DNA of 64,000 nt from Linyphia triangularis. Taxonomy: Eukaryota > Arthropoda > Arachnida > Araneae > Linyphiidae. The DNA lies in assembly GCA_963978545.1 (NCBI GenBank), contig OZ021722.1, forward strand, positions 110,269,442 through 110,333,441. The letters are read 5' to 3'. The translations under genes and the position numbers were made by a program. Positions 22,017 to 33,307 of the stretch are shown in pieces. Position 1 is the stretch's first letter, and each line of letters opens with the position of its first letter. Below the pieces are notes generated by a model. That model was not told the origin of the DNA. It ran no database searches and saw only the letters and a program-made list of their open reading frames with translations.

Positions 22017-22699
22017 TGTTACGAATCTCTGTATATTTGTAAATATTTCGTAGTATTAATTATGTAAAAAGGGAAAATTATGTACATTTCGCATAAGGCA
22101 GTACAAGAGTTGACTTCACTTCGCTTTACTGCAATTTCTTAATGACGAGTTCTACAGGGATCATGCGGAAAAACGAGTTTTACAAGGGACAGGCTATTTA
22201 ACATTATGGTTAATGGCAATCTCGCCAAGTTGGCGAGATAGAGCCAAGTTGGCGATAAATCGTCAAATGTTGCCAAACTTGGCGACCATTTGGCGACATT
22301 TTCGGTCCCCATGTACATATATAGGGCTTTTCGACTACGATCTGGAAAATCCTCCAAATTTCTATCTCTAGAAGATTCACAGAAGATTGACTTTCCTATA
22401 TAAGGCCGGGCGTGAGTTGAGTTAGGGAGTTACCTAGTTAGTTGTCTCTCAATGAGCATTCAGATAGCTGTATTGCGAAAGTGAACAGTATTGCATTGTC
22501 TTTTGCGTCGATTTTAGCAGTTGTGTATCTAGTTTTTAACTGATGTTTGAGCTCCATTGTTGTGTAAAGAGCTGTTTTGAATCTATTAGAACGGGAAGTT
22601 CTGAAGTTGTAACGAATCTGCGAAGAGTTACATCGGAATAAATTTCTTCAAGTTTTTATCTGCTTTGGCTTCAAGTCTTTCTAATCCATCTACGCAACA
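22017..22699 (+). repeat. Solo LTR of a Ty3/gypsy-type retrotransposon
   Basis: A 683-bp segment starts TGTTACGAATC and ends CTACGCAACA, flanked by ATAT on both sides (22013-22016, 22700-22703). It contains a TATA box TATATAAG (22397-22404) and AATAAA (22637-22642) in LTR order. No internal region is present, so it arose by LTR-LTR recombination. It may still carry promoter and polyadenylation activity. Confidence 0.82.
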
Positions 22700-22962
22700 A
22701 TATAATCAAATGTAATTTCTGTTTCATAAATGCTTGCTTTTATAATGCGAGACAGATAACTGGGGTAACACTAATCAATTGTAATTTCTTTTTCACAAAT
22801 GTATATTTTGATAATTAGGATAGCACTTATCGATTAGATTTCGAGCACTTATTAAGCACGTTTATTAAGTCATTCTAACAACAGTAGAAGGAATTTCTAG
22901 TCTTCATATTCTGTAACACTGAAACATTTAAGGCAACAAACTTTACTTGATGAAAACCAACA

Positions 22963-23621
22963 GACTGAGAGGCGACTGCAATTTTTGGACCCATCTAACA
23001 TCATTCTGATTTTTTTATAGAAATTAGAGAAAAGTGAGTAGATTACGAATCCACTGGTCTGCCGTGGCAAAAATGGCCGAAACTGGTCAAAAATTGACTT
23101 TTAATAAGTTGAACTAAATCCAATTGCCAAATGAGCCATACCTTGCCGAATAATGAGCATTTTTTTTTTTTATTTGGTAACCCTCACTCTTTAATTATCA
23201 ATTAAGAAGGTTGCAGACGATTAAGATATCTGGCGACGGTCTACTTGCATCTATTAAAAGTAAGCCAAGTTGGCAATAAACATTACGTCAAGGATGACGT
23301 AACTGATGTCGCCAATTTGGCTTACTTTTAAAAGATACACATTTTCCAATCCAGAGATCAAAAATCGTTTGCGTTTTTTCTCATTGAAAATCAAAATGCA
23401 GGGTTGCCAGATGAAAAAGTTTGTTCTCTTTTTGGCTAGTTATGACATATTTGGCAATCGGATTTTAGTTCAACTCATTCCAAGTCGATTTTTGATCAGT
23501 TTCGGCCATTTTTGCCACGGCAGACCAGTGGATTCCTAATCTACTCACTTTTCTCCAATCTCTATAAGAAATTGAGAATGATATTCGATGAGGTCCAAAA
23601 ATTGCAGTCGCCTCTCGGACT
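22963..23621. mobile_element. Foldback element F, copy 1
   Basis: Long inverted arms AGACTGAGAGGCGACTGCAA to its complement ending CCTCTCGGACT, with inner pairs TTTTTGCCACGGCAGACCAG and GCCAAGTTGGCAATAAACA. 88% or more of the length can pair by eye. Second copy at 47664-48326. No coding. Confidence 0.85.
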
Positions 23622-23944
23622 ACAAGATCGTTTCAGTGGTTGTCCTTAGGGCAAATATAGAAAAATTACAAGATTCGACCCCTGGCTATAATTATTTGAA
23701 TGTTTGTATTGATGATTCAGTAAAGCTTAAAATCTGGAGAATGTTTGAAATTGTGATTAAGATTTGAGATTATTTGCAACTGCGTTTTGGTGTGCAAGTT
23801 TACATGTCGTAAATATTTTTCATGATAGAGTTCGGATTGCTGCATCTATCAGTACATAGTTATTGCAAATTTGGGGGCGCAGCAAAATTTAAAAATCTGT
23901 TTCATTGTGCCTCAATACGAGGAATGTTGTTTTGGAAGCAGCGT

Positions 23945-24170
23945 TGCCAGACCTCGGACTTCAAATTCTTTAGGTAGGCAATTTTTCCACAAGGGCAATT
24001 TGGACATGGTATATTTAATCATATTTTACCTATTGAAATATCAATAGTGCTTCAAATACTAAGATTTCCTGCACTTTAAAAAGTACTAAAAAAGGTTCTA
24101 TGTTGAAATATAGGTGTGTAAAAACAACTGCGTAGTATTAAAAATACTACGTTGTCTGTCAACGCTGTGC
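23945..24170 (+). repeat. Dispersed repeat V, copy 2
   Basis: GACCTCGGACTTCAAATTC through AATATCAATAGTGCTTC and GATTTCCTGCACTTTAAA. A short palindrome GTAGTATTAAAAATACTAC follows. Confidence 0.6.
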
Positions 24171-24179
24171 GGAAGAATG

Positions 24180-25145
24180 CTGAGAAAAAAATTTTAAATA
24201 CCATTTCGTCAAAAGATAAATTTACACACGAATTTTTAAATAAGTTTCAAAGCGACCACTGGCATTTTTTAGCGCTACGCCAATACTACTGTATGTCTAT
24301 AGTAGATATAGTCTGTATATAGAAGTCTGTCAATAGAGTAGCTCCCTCCAGATAGACTGGATGATGTCGGTTGCTATAGAAACAAGACTTGCCGATTTAG
24401 AACAGGGGTAATGCAAATTGGCGTCCAACAAAAGCTTACAATGCGCCAAATGCAGATGTCTTTCTCCTTGAATTTCCCATGTAAAATGGGACTAGTCTTG
24501 TTTGGACGGCAATAGACAACTTGGAAGGAGATATTTTTAAGATGGACAGACAGTAATCAGCAAAATTGTCGAATTGTTGAGGACACTACGCCAACAATGG
24601 AAACGGTATGTAAATTGTTACGTCAAATGCAGCAATTAAAAATATATCACGTGATTTCGGTCTATACAAAATGCCTGGAAGAACATATTTTACTTTATCG
24701 TGTTAATTTTCCTTCTATGGTTCCAATTATTAAGTTTTACCTTTTTGTTTTTTTTGAAAAATAAAAATAATGAAACGAGAGAAATTATTTGTATTTAGAA
24801 GCGTGAAATCCATGTTTCATAATAACACCAATATTGATTTTCACCTCATCTACAAATATTCATTTTGCTATATGATAAGTTTGGAAACCATTTGTCTAAT
24901 AATTTCTGTTAATGAGAGGGATCCTGTTACTTCTATAATAGAAGTAATAACGCAATCATCAAATCGACTTGATGATTTCTTTCATTTGTATTTTCAACAA
25001 AAGAAAATATATTAATTCATCTACTGTATTAAATACTGTAGACAGTATTATTGAAATAGCCTTTCCTTGATAGGTTTCGAAAATGAATACCTAGTCGCAA
25101 TTAAACAGAAATTTTAGTTTCGATTTTTATACAAATTCGAACCCC
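24180..25145. other. No feature recognised
   Basis: Contains an 81-codon open frame at 24770-25012 (starting MKREKLFVFRSVKSMF) without good start context or domain, and an imperfect inverted pair GGCGTCCAAC / GTTTGGACGGC at 24421-24520. Nothing supportable. Confidence 0.5.
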
Positions 25146-25149
25146 CTCC

Positions 25150-25200
25150 CCTTTCCCCCCCCCCCCCTCCCCGTCTTTTTTTTTTTTTTTTTTTTTTTTT
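25150..25200 (+). repeat. C-run followed by T-run
   Basis: A 13-C run with interruptions, then 26 T. A homopolymer assembly weak point. Confidence 0.95.
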
Positions 25201-25284
25201 AATAATACAGAGCAGTTTCGAATGCGAAATCAACATTCAATAAAAATGTATACATATTCTACAGAACATTTATATTGACTAAAT

Positions 25285-25287
<3 letters not shown>

Positions 25288-25340
<53 letters not shown>
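25288..25340 (+). repeat. (TA)n microsatellite
   Basis: About 26 perfect TA units. Confidence 0.98.
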
Positions 25341-25341
<1 letters not shown>

Positions 25342-27006
25342 CGATTTGAATTTAACGTAGGTGTTTTAAATAGAAGAAGGGAAAAAAAAACGTGGGACAC
25401 GCCTCTCTTTAAACTAAGACTTAAAAACAACCAAAACAAAAGACAAAATTTCTACCAGGTGTAATGAAACACGCGCTTTAAGTTTAATGTTTAGAATATA
25501 AAAAAAAAGTCAGTACCATTAATAAATACGTGAAGTTATCTTCAGACACAAAGCAATCCAGCCCAGTTATCAGAATCAAGGCATATAAAAAAATTTGCCT
25601 CCCCACCACCACCACAGCAACCGCTCTATATAATTTCATCAATTAATCCCATTCTGGAAGCGATAGAAACACAGATCTATCAATGCCTTCCATTCCGTGA
25701 TTGCCTCATAGTAATCTTCCCCCTACAAAGTAATACGCTTTTTTCTAAGATACCTATCACCACCCGAGAAACGCATTCTAGCAATTTATATCCTTCCTTC
25801 CCAACACAGTGCATCATCCCCCTTCCATAACATTTAATGCCGTTATTAATGTTTTTTCGGCGGTGCCCTGATGTATACTACGATCTCATTGTTCCCGTTT
25901 TGGGTTCAAATCACAATTGTCTGAGGGGCCAAGACAGAGCTCGTAATTAATGGGAATACTTCCGACTGATTAATTGAGATGTTACGCCTAAGTATTTAAG
26001 GAGACTGGGGTGTGTGCCCGTCTGATTGCCCGTCTCGTATGGTGGAAGGAACTATCTTGAGTTCTGGAAGCGTTCCCATAATGGCTCCTTGATGGCTGTC
26101 TGTACCAGTTGTACAAGCTGCACGTGTTGAAACAGATTGGCGGTTGAGGTAATTGCTTGTCTGTTGTAAGTCATCAAGGGATGGGACCTTGTTTAATTTG
26201 TTGGTGGCGGTGTTAGTGGCCTGGGAAATTGGTAATGGTGGAATGTGTTGTAGGTGCAAGAGTGTCATCTGCAGTGGTCGGCAGTCCTGTTTTAAGGATG
26301 GATGACGGAAGTGGAATGGGACTGTAATTTCAGACACTCTTTTTTAAGACTTCTCTTAATGAAACTAGCTTCGAAACTATAGAATCTTAGGATAAGGCCA
26401 AACGAGCATTTTTTGATCAGAAATGCGGAATGAAAACAAGCAACAAAACAAAGACAAGCTGCTGTAGCATACATGTGGCCAAATGTAGCCTTTTGACATG
26501 CTGACGGTGGAAACGTCTATCTTATATTTCAAGCTCATTTTCTACTACACGCTCGTGAAAACACTTCGTTGCAGATAACTGTTCCTGTTATTGCTGTATT
26601 CGGGTGTTATCGTCTTATATTTTTGATGTTGAAAATAACTATGCATATTATGGAATAAATAGTACTTGGATTGTAAACTTATTATTCTTGAAATAGAAGA
26701 ATATCCATATCTCTAAGATATAAGGCATAATGATTTCAAAACCGTGAAATGAAAAGAGATGCTAGGATTGAAAATGGATTCAAGTACACACACGTGTGGC
26801 CGGCTCGTGTAGATTTTTAAACTGCATGAAAATAATCTACATTTACACAGCATGAAAAAACGCTCATGTTGAGTTAGCCTTAGAACTATGTTCTGATGTA
26901 CTAAGCGCAGAAGTAGTATCTGCAACTGAGCTCGAAATGCAAAAAGGCGATTTAAATTTAAACAACATCATGTAGTTAGTTGATGCTACCTTATTGAATA
27001 ACTTTT
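25341..27006. other. Apparently single-copy stretch, no gene recognised
   Basis: The part 25590-26340 is less AT-rich than its surroundings and matches none of the repeats. A 113-codon open frame on minus (25996-26337) begins at GTG and has no recognisable domain. It could hide an exon. Confidence 0.5.
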
Positions 27007-27235
27007 TTAACACTAAACCAACCAGAGCTCGGTCAAATGACCGCTTTTGTGACTTGAATCAAAATTGTTAAATTCCAGGTCTTTATTGTTCTTCCTAAAG
27101 CCCGATAAAATAAATATTTTTTAATTATTACATGATAATTATTTTATGTTTTATGCTAAATTCTGTATTATTTGTAATCAACTAGAAAATAGTAAAATGT
27201 TTATTTGAAAAGCGGTCATTTGACTGCCATCGGTA
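27007..27235. mobile_element. Decayed TTAA-type element
   Basis: TTAACACTAAACCAACC starts the left end, then GGTCAAATGACCG. The right side has the inverted CGGTCATTTGACTGCC but no clear TTAA. The interior is AT-rich. Confidence 0.4.
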
Positions 27236-27324
27236 GAAATCGGTGTATATAAAATGGATTGCAGTTGGAGATCAAACTAGCATTTCTATCCTTCTCAACT
27301 CAACCTTATTTCAGAGTTCCATGA

Positions 27325-27785
27325 TGTATATTTTCAGTGGATTCCATCTCACGTTGTCATATACGGCAATGAGCAAGCGGATACATTAGCCAAGGAGGGC
27401 TGTAGTCAATCTAATCATTCCTCTTCACCCCTTACATTTTAGAACATCAATCCATAGTTCATTCTGAAATTTCGAAGGAGTTGAGGACGCCTCCCTGCCA
27501 TCACTGATAGCCAGGTTCTTCGTTCGTTCTCCATTGCAACAGAGCTTCTCGAACTCCATTATCCAAACTAGCTAGAGGTCCCACAAAAAGTCTCCTTTTC
27601 GAGGGCAGGAGGACCTTTGCAGTCTGCTCTAAATGTCAAGTCCAGCAGGTTTCTCCTAAACATATCCTGGACTGTCTGGTACCTTCCAGAGAGGACATAT
27701 ACTCTTCCCCTCTTCTGGTCCTCTACTTCCTTAGGGTCAACGGTCTAATGGACCTCGTCTGGCTTCGTCAGACAGCTGGAAGATA
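27325..27785 (+). pseudogene. Decayed Jockey/R1-like LINE fragment
   Basis: Around 27337 the plus strand reads QWIPSHVVIYGNEQADTLAK, the RNase H end motif of Jockey/R1-type LINEs. Further on it matches the same C-terminal region as the copy at 8708-9141 (an HILDCL-like block near 27660 and a VNGLMDLV-like ending near 27745), but with several stops and frameshifts. No clear target duplication was found. It is an older insertion than the 8.7-kb copy. Confidence 0.75.
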
Positions 27786-27799
27786 AGCCACTACAACAC

Positions 27800-28464
27800 A
27801 CATACAGTGGGTAAAAAAAGTCTCCCTATGGAAGCCAAAGTTACAAATAAATTAGCATAATTTCTAATTTTTTGCTTCATATCTTCAGTAACTACTAAAA
27901 TATGTTTAATTTGATTCTTTGAAATAAGTTTATAATAAATATCCCGTACCAGAATTATAGCAAAATTTCAATTTTTACAATTATTATTATTTTTTTATTT
28001 TTTTAGCAAAAAAACATGCAAAAAAAAAAAAAAAAAAACGTTTTTTTTAATATTTTTTTATCCGCCATTTTGTTATTTATACATATAAATTAATATTAGA
28101 GGTACGTGATACAGCCCCTGTTACACCAAATCTATAACCATTCAATTTATTTGTTTCATATTGGCCGTTGTTCAGATTTTCTTAACTGGCATTTTCACAC
28201 TAAAAAAGTGGTTATAATCGATATTTTTTTTCTTAGTAACTTACGAATGTTTTTGTTAAGCCTTTCAAGTTTTATATTAATAAACATAACTGTATTCTTT
28301 TTTTTAAAGCGTTATAGCGTTTTTTTTTTCATGCATCCAAAGTAGACAGAGCCCTTAATAAATGCTTCATAGAAACTAAACACAGTCATTAGCCTTGTAT
28401 CAAATTTCCGCATCAAACCCAGTGGTCCTCTCGTGTTTCGGCATCCAATCGTGTGGCGCCTGAG
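27800..28464. other. AT-rich stretch with long A and T runs
   Basis: Homopolymer-rich, starting ACAGTGGGTAAAAAAAGT, which could be a Tc1-like end. No partner found. Confidence 0.45.
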
Positions 28465-28489
28465 AGGTTCCGCTCGAGTGCAAAGGGTT
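28465..28489. mobile_element. Solo piggyBac-like right end
   Basis: CTCGAGTGCAAAGGG followed by TTAA matches the classic CCCTTTGCACTCGAG-type piggyBac terminal sequence. No matching left end was found nearby. Confidence 0.4.
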
Positions 28490-28861
28490 AATACTACACC
28501 AATGCTAATTACGCCGAAATGTTAACTGCATAATTTCCGACATGGACCATCATAGTGTTATTAATAACTTCAGTGACTAAGGTTTTAGAGCAGTCAAGGT
28601 TTTCACAATAACAAGTTATTTACCCTATAATGTTACGTGTCTATACTGCATATTTTCCAGCCCACCACATTTACTTTAAGATCTTTTGTAAACTATTAAT
28701 TGGAACAAATAAAAATACTTTCAAAAATGTTTGCACTTAGTTTTTATTTCTAGAATATTTTATACGTGGATGAGTACGTTAAGATGAGCAATAAAATAAA
28801 CCAAATCCTATGAGTAGCTTTATCACCAATAATAAAATGTTACAGGAATACCATCAAACAC

Positions 28862-29374
28862 TATACTAAACTTAAACTTAACCCCTTGGATACATTTGAC
28901 GGCTGAGATTCGTCATGCACTTGTTTTGCCTGTTAATAATGACGAACCTAATTCGTCATTCAAACTAGTTTGATTGGATAGATTTTAATGTCACAAGAGC
29001 CATGATTGGTTAAGTCAAACACCGGTTGCTTTATCTATACTTTAAAAAAAAAATTTGTTTGGCTGTATTCCTTTAAAGTTCCTTTATTGTTTTGAACCAA
29101 CCGTTCAAAACGCAAGAATTTTCCCAAATAAATCCGTACCCAAGGGGTTAACTTGACATCACTAGACGGTAGATCGTCACAGTGCTCACAGGTATTTAAT
29201 CCATTTTGGTGGTATGAAAGCATATTGTTCGCAAAACTACAACCCTGTAGAGAACAAAAGGCTATAAGGTTTGGCGAGAATTACATCTTTACTCCGCTAA
29301 ACTGGATTATTTGCCTATGAGCACGGTGAAGATCTATCGTCTAGTGATGTCAAGTTAAGTTGGAGTTTAGTATA
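28862..29374. mobile_element. Palindromic element P, second copy
   Basis: Arms TATACTAAACTT and AGTTTAGTATA, with inner blocks ACGGTAGATCGTCACAGTGC and GTCTAGTGATGTC matching the copy at 3244-3490. The arms are more diverged here, and one holds the TTAA MITE at 28882-29147. Confidence 0.8.
28882..29147. mobile_element. TTAA-flanked piggyBac-like MITE (type 4), nested
   Basis: 266 bp between TTAA at 28878-28881 and 29148-29151, with inverted ends CCCCTTGGATAC and GTACCCAAGGGG. It is inserted in one arm of the palindromic element 28862-29374: removing it and one TTAA restores AACTTAACTTGACATC, as in the copy at 3244-3490. Confidence 0.88.
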
Positions 29375-29468
29375 CACTTACCATGTTATCAGGAATCCCA
29401 TCGTTTGACATTAAAATTAAAGAACAGATATCCACGTGTAGACTCTTCAAGCATGGAACCACTATTAA

Positions 29469-30137
29469 GAGAGCCTGGGACTCAAAATTCTAAAATCTTT
29501 ATTTTTATAATTATTTTTCTGAATTTTTTTATGCAGTAATATATGATGCTTTGAAACTTAAAATACTGTTTTAATTTTTTTAATTAAAAAAATTTCAAAT
29601 TTTGAAATTTCCTAAATTTGATATATCTAAAAAACTTTTTTAAAAAAAATCACTTTATTTTTACATAAAATTACTTCTTGTAGCTCACAATAAAAATTGT
29701 CTTCATGATTTTTCAATAAAATAATAGAAAAAGTTTAAAAATATATATTTTGTGCTAAAACTGTATAAAATTGATGGTATACTAAGCTCCAAAAAAAATT
29801 AAATAAAAAAACATAATTCCTGAAGACAAATTAAAAAAAATTATATGAAAAATAATTGGGGAAAGTTTCATACATTTGTAACAAGTAGTTTTTAAGTTAT
29901 ATCCATTTAAACTCAAAAAAGGGACAAAAAGCCATCAACGAGAAAAACAGTTTCAAAGTTACAAGATAGCTCGTCCGAAATACAGTTGCTATGTAACAAA
30001 AACTTAAATATTTCTAGTTTTACTAATGATAGAAACAAAACTTTTATCCCATTTTACTCAAAAATATCTGCATTATTTGTTTAAATAATAAATGGGGATT
30101 TTTATAGAATTTAAAAAATGTTGAGTCCCAGAACCAC
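29469..30137. mobile_element. TTAA-flanked piggyBac-like element (type 3)
   Basis: 669 bp between TTAA at 29465-29468 and 30138-30141. The ends CCTGGGACTCAA and TTGAGTCCCAG are inverted. The interior is AT-rich. Part of it (CCTAAATTTGATATATC, AAAATTACTTCTT) recurs at 41240-41390. Confidence 0.75.
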
Positions 30138-30156
30138 TTAACTTAAAAGCCATAAA

Positions 30157-30473
30157 CTTCGATTTGGTTGGTTGGTTGTTTTCAGATTATCTGGCACCGT
30201 CAGCAACACGAGGACTATAATGCACCGAAACATTCGTCATTAGACAAGCCAACATACATTTACAAACACCCATGCCTAACACGGGACTAGAAACCGCAAC
30301 CTCGCGGTTTAGAAGCTAGCACGCTAACCACTACACCGTTTCGAAACATTCGTCATTAGACAAGCCAACATACATTTTCAAACACCCATGCCTAACAAGG
30401 GACTCGAACACGCAACCTTGCGGTCTAGAACTAGCACGCTAACCACTATACCGTTTAGTCGGCGCCAAGAGCT
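30157..30473 (-). mobile_element. Dimeric SINE-A (two tRNA heads in tandem)
   Basis: Read in its own sense, a first head plus half body (30473 to about 30346) ends at AATGTTTCG and is joined directly to a second head (AAACGGTGTAGTGG) with full body and CCAACCAACC tail. TCGAAG occurs on both outer flanks, so the dimer probably inserted as one unit. Both box B motifs are slightly damaged. Confidence 0.8.
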
Positions 30474-30474
30474 T

Positions 30475-30662
30475 CGAGCCGACCAAACGATATAGTGGTT
30501 AGCGTTCTGGCTTCTAGACCGCGAGGTTGCGGGTTCGAGTCCCTTGTTAGGCATGGGTGTTTGAAAATGTATGTTGGCTTGTCTAATGACGAATGTTTCG
30601 GCGCATTATAGCCCTCGTGTTGCTGACGGCGCCAGATAATCTGAAAACAACCAACCAACCAA
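30475..30662 (+). mobile_element. SINE-A, head-to-head with the dimer
   Basis: Full-length copy (head, box B GGTTCGAGTCC, tail of four CCAA units) starting immediately beside the head of the minus-oriented dimer. The arrangement makes a large inverted repeat. Confidence 0.92.
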
Positions 30663-30737
30663 CCATAAGAATCGAAGACGTGGAAAAAGTGTCTTATGGA
30701 AGAACACCACCCTGGAACATTGAACAGAGAAAGTGGG

Positions 30738-30919
30738 TTGGTTGGTTGTTTTCAGATTATCTGGCGCCGTCAGCAACACGAGGGCTATAATGAGCCGAAA
30801 CATTCGTCATTAGATAAGCCAACATACATTTTCAAACACCCATGCCTAACACGGGACTCGAACCCGCAACCTCGCGGTCTAGAAGCTAGCACGCTAACCA
30901 ATATACCGTTGGGTCGGCT
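30738..30919 (-). mobile_element. SINE-A
   Basis: Full-length minus copy. CAGAGAAAGTGGG (30725-30737) and CAGAGAAAAAGTGGG (30920-30934) are the flanking target duplications, differing by two added A. Confidence 0.93.
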
Positions 30920-31089
30920 CAGAGAAAAAGTGGGAATATGCAAGAAAGACACATGGTAGTAATTACATCTACATCGTTAGTTCATTCGTAGAGAAAAGAG
31001 TTGGGTGTACATTTTATGCATAATAGAAAAGTATACAACCAACAAATTAAATTAAGTGATAACGCATCTGTCTATTCTGCAGAATTATA

Positions 31090-31479
31090 CAGGGTAATTC
31101 AAATTGAATATAGTGATTACAAACGGCTATAACTATTTAATGAAAAAATAGTTAATCGATAAGATTAAAACAGAATGTAGATGGAACGGACAGAATGTTG
31201 AGATTCCGTCTCCATTCTGTGTTGTATAGTGGTTAGCATGCTAGCTTCTAAACCGCGAGGTTGCGGGTTCGAGTCCCGTGTTAGGCATGGGTGTTTGTAA
31301 ATGTATGTTGGCTTGTCTAATGGCGAATTTTCGGCGCATTATAGCCCTCGTGTTGCTGACAGCTCCAGATAATCTGAATACAACCAACCAACCATTCTGT
31401 GTTAATCTTATCGATTAATTATTTTTCAACAAATAGTTGTAGCCGTTTGTAATCGCTATATTCAATTTGAATTTCCCTG
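31090..31479. mobile_element. TA-flanked palindromic MITE (Tc1/mariner-like)
   Basis: Long inverted arms start CAGGGTAATTCAAATTGAAT and end ATTCAATTTGAATTTCCCTG, with TA on both sides (31088-31089 and 31480-31481). The arms share about 110 bp (ACAAACGGCTATAACTATT, TCGATAAGATTAA). No coding capacity. The loop is occupied by SINE-A. Confidence 0.85.
31224..31391 (+). mobile_element. SINE-A inside a palindromic MITE
   Basis: The copy lacks the first bases of the head. CCATTCTGTGTT is duplicated exactly at 31212-31223 and 31392-31403. The insertion lies at the loop of the TA-flanked palindrome at 31090-31479. Confidence 0.93.
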
Positions 31480-31481
31480 TA

Positions 31482-32744
31482 TATTACAATGAGGAAAGCC
31501 TTAAATTATAGAAATACGCACAAAATTAATAACACTGAAATATATTCCGATTCAAGATCCTCACTCCAGTCAGTAGTGTCATACGAAAATAGAAATAATA
31601 TAGTGAAATAAAAAAAAATAAAAAAAATCAGCATTAGTAAAAGCGGAAATTGAAAATAGGAAAACAAAACGATTCTGGATTAAAGCAATTATCAAGGCAA
31701 TAAAGCAGCCGATCAGTATGCAAAGTGCCTTCAACAAAGAAAAAGTAAACTTTAAATTGAACCTATACAAAATACTAAGTTAAAATGATGTTACAAAACA
31801 ATACCATAAATAAGTGGCAAAACAAAAAAGATGAAACTCGCAGACAATTGTGCGCAATATTCGCGAGGGTCAACAAAAGAATAATATGTGGCGATTTCAT
31901 CCTGAACACTATAATTGTTGGTTGTCCATTAAAAATTTTTTGGTAAAACAGCAAATTGGTGTACACTAACCAGTGGTTAATGTTGATTTTACCTTAACTA
32001 ACCCACCGGTTAAGTTGTTTTGCTTATTAAAGTCAACTTAGTCTTGGGAAAGTATATTATTTCCTTGTACTGGGTTGGTAGAATGCCAAAAATTACTATT
32101 ATTATTAATAGTTGGGGATGAAAGATTACGAAGACTTATGTATGTTCAATATACCTGAAACTGATTGTGGACTCTCATTAGCTTTATTTTGTTTAGAGAA
32201 GGAATTATCTTAATAGAGGATATTTTCAAAATAGTTCTTTTTCTTCAAGATATTTGTATAGAATTATAATATGTTTTTAAAGTCCAATTTCGAAAAAAAA
32301 AAATTATTCATAATTCTTGCTTGCAAAGATTAATTGCGAAAGGTTATCAAGTATAAAATTAGCTAAAATTTTGATTAAAAGTACTAAACCAGTACTTCTA
32401 ACATTTCAAAAATACTGATTTTGGCTGATTCAAAAACAACTATAAGCAACATTTTCCAAAATATATGTGTTTAAAATGTCAAATATGTAATGTGAAATCA
32501 ATTTTTTTACTAGAGAGCCATAGTTTAGGAAAAGTACAGTGGATAGATTGGACCATCAGCTACATACTTTTAAGCTTAATAACGGCTGATCAGGCCGAGA
32601 CCTACAGCTTAATGTTTATTTCGAATCACAACGAACATCCGGCATCTTTGGCATGATAGGCCAGGGCACAACCATTCAGCCATTAGGTGGGCCTAGGGAA
32701 TAGTTAACTAAATTATGAGGAATAAATTCTCAAGTCTCCCATTC
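31482..32744. other. No feature recognised
   Basis: About 1.3 kb, AT-rich. Repeated AACCAGTGGTTAA and ACCGGTTAAG motifs at 31968-32015 are the only local structure. Confidence 0.55.
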
Positions 32745-33115
32745 AGTATAGTGATTAGCACATCAGACTACCACGCTGGTGGGTCTCGTTTCGAAACCGA
32801 GGTAAGACCTGGATTATTAAAGTTAGGGGCAACGATGGCCCTTCTGTGGGGTGCCCCTTCACAAGTAGCCATCGCTACCGGCCTTGTAGTTAGTTGGTTG
32901 TTTTCAGATTATCTGGCGCCGTCAGCAACACGAGGGCTATAGTGAGCCGAAACATTCGTCATTAGACAAGCCAACATACATTTACAAACACCCATGCCTA
33001 ACACGGGACTCGGAACCTCGCGGTCTAGAAGCTAGCACGCTAACCACTATACCGACCGGCCTTGTAGTAGTCAAGTGACTGAGTGCTTGGGTCCACCATT
33101 AGAGGGGGGAAAATA
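32745..33115 (+). mobile_element. tRNA-derived SINE, family E
   Basis: The tRNA-like head GTATAGTGATTAGCACATC is followed by a B-box-like GTTTCGAAACC. The body AACGATGGCCCTTCTGTGGG continues after the nested SINE-A as AGTCAAGTGACTGAGTGC. Without the 178-bp insertion (SINE-A plus one duplication) the element is about 190 bp. Confidence 0.65.
32891..33054 (-). mobile_element. SINE-A nested in another tRNA-like SINE
   Basis: Minus copy with a small deletion at box B. The 14-bp ACCGGCCTTGTAGT is perfectly repeated at 32877-32890 and 33055-33068. It lies within the SINE-E copy at 32745-33115. Confidence 0.94.
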
Positions 33116-33307
33116 GTTAACTGATGATCTTGAGAACCCTCGAAATCCCGCGTTTCGGTTGCTTTTAAAAAATTCGTAATGATATATGTATAAATGCGAG
33201 AAAGAATATTAGGAAATTTTCGCTATTAAGATTAATTTTTATATTTTATATCGATTTCCAATAGATTTAAATAAAGAGTGCAATTTCAGGAGCGTTTTTA
33301 TGCAGAT

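Larger units (their letters stand above)
21343..23684. mobile_element. hAT-like composite element
   Basis: Ends CAGGGGTCGAAACTTG and its complement (TTCGACCCCTG, ending 23684) are hAT-type. The flanking 8-mers ACTATAAG and GCTATAAT match at six of eight positions. The interior holds a solo LTR and a foldback element, leaving only about 970 bp of its own. No transposase. Confidence 0.65.

Noticed and set aside
25230..25439. Frame with long Tyr-Ile repeat
   Set aside because: Pure translation of the (TA)n microsatellite.
25996..26337. 113-codon minus-strand open frame
   Set aside because: Begins at GTG, has no recognisable domain and no supporting splice or polyadenylation signal.
30593..30959. 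Open frames through SINE-A copies (also 2503, 35180, 35610)
   Set aside because: These are translations of the SINE body, read in either direction. The repeated DNPQPRGLEA-type peptide is not a protein.
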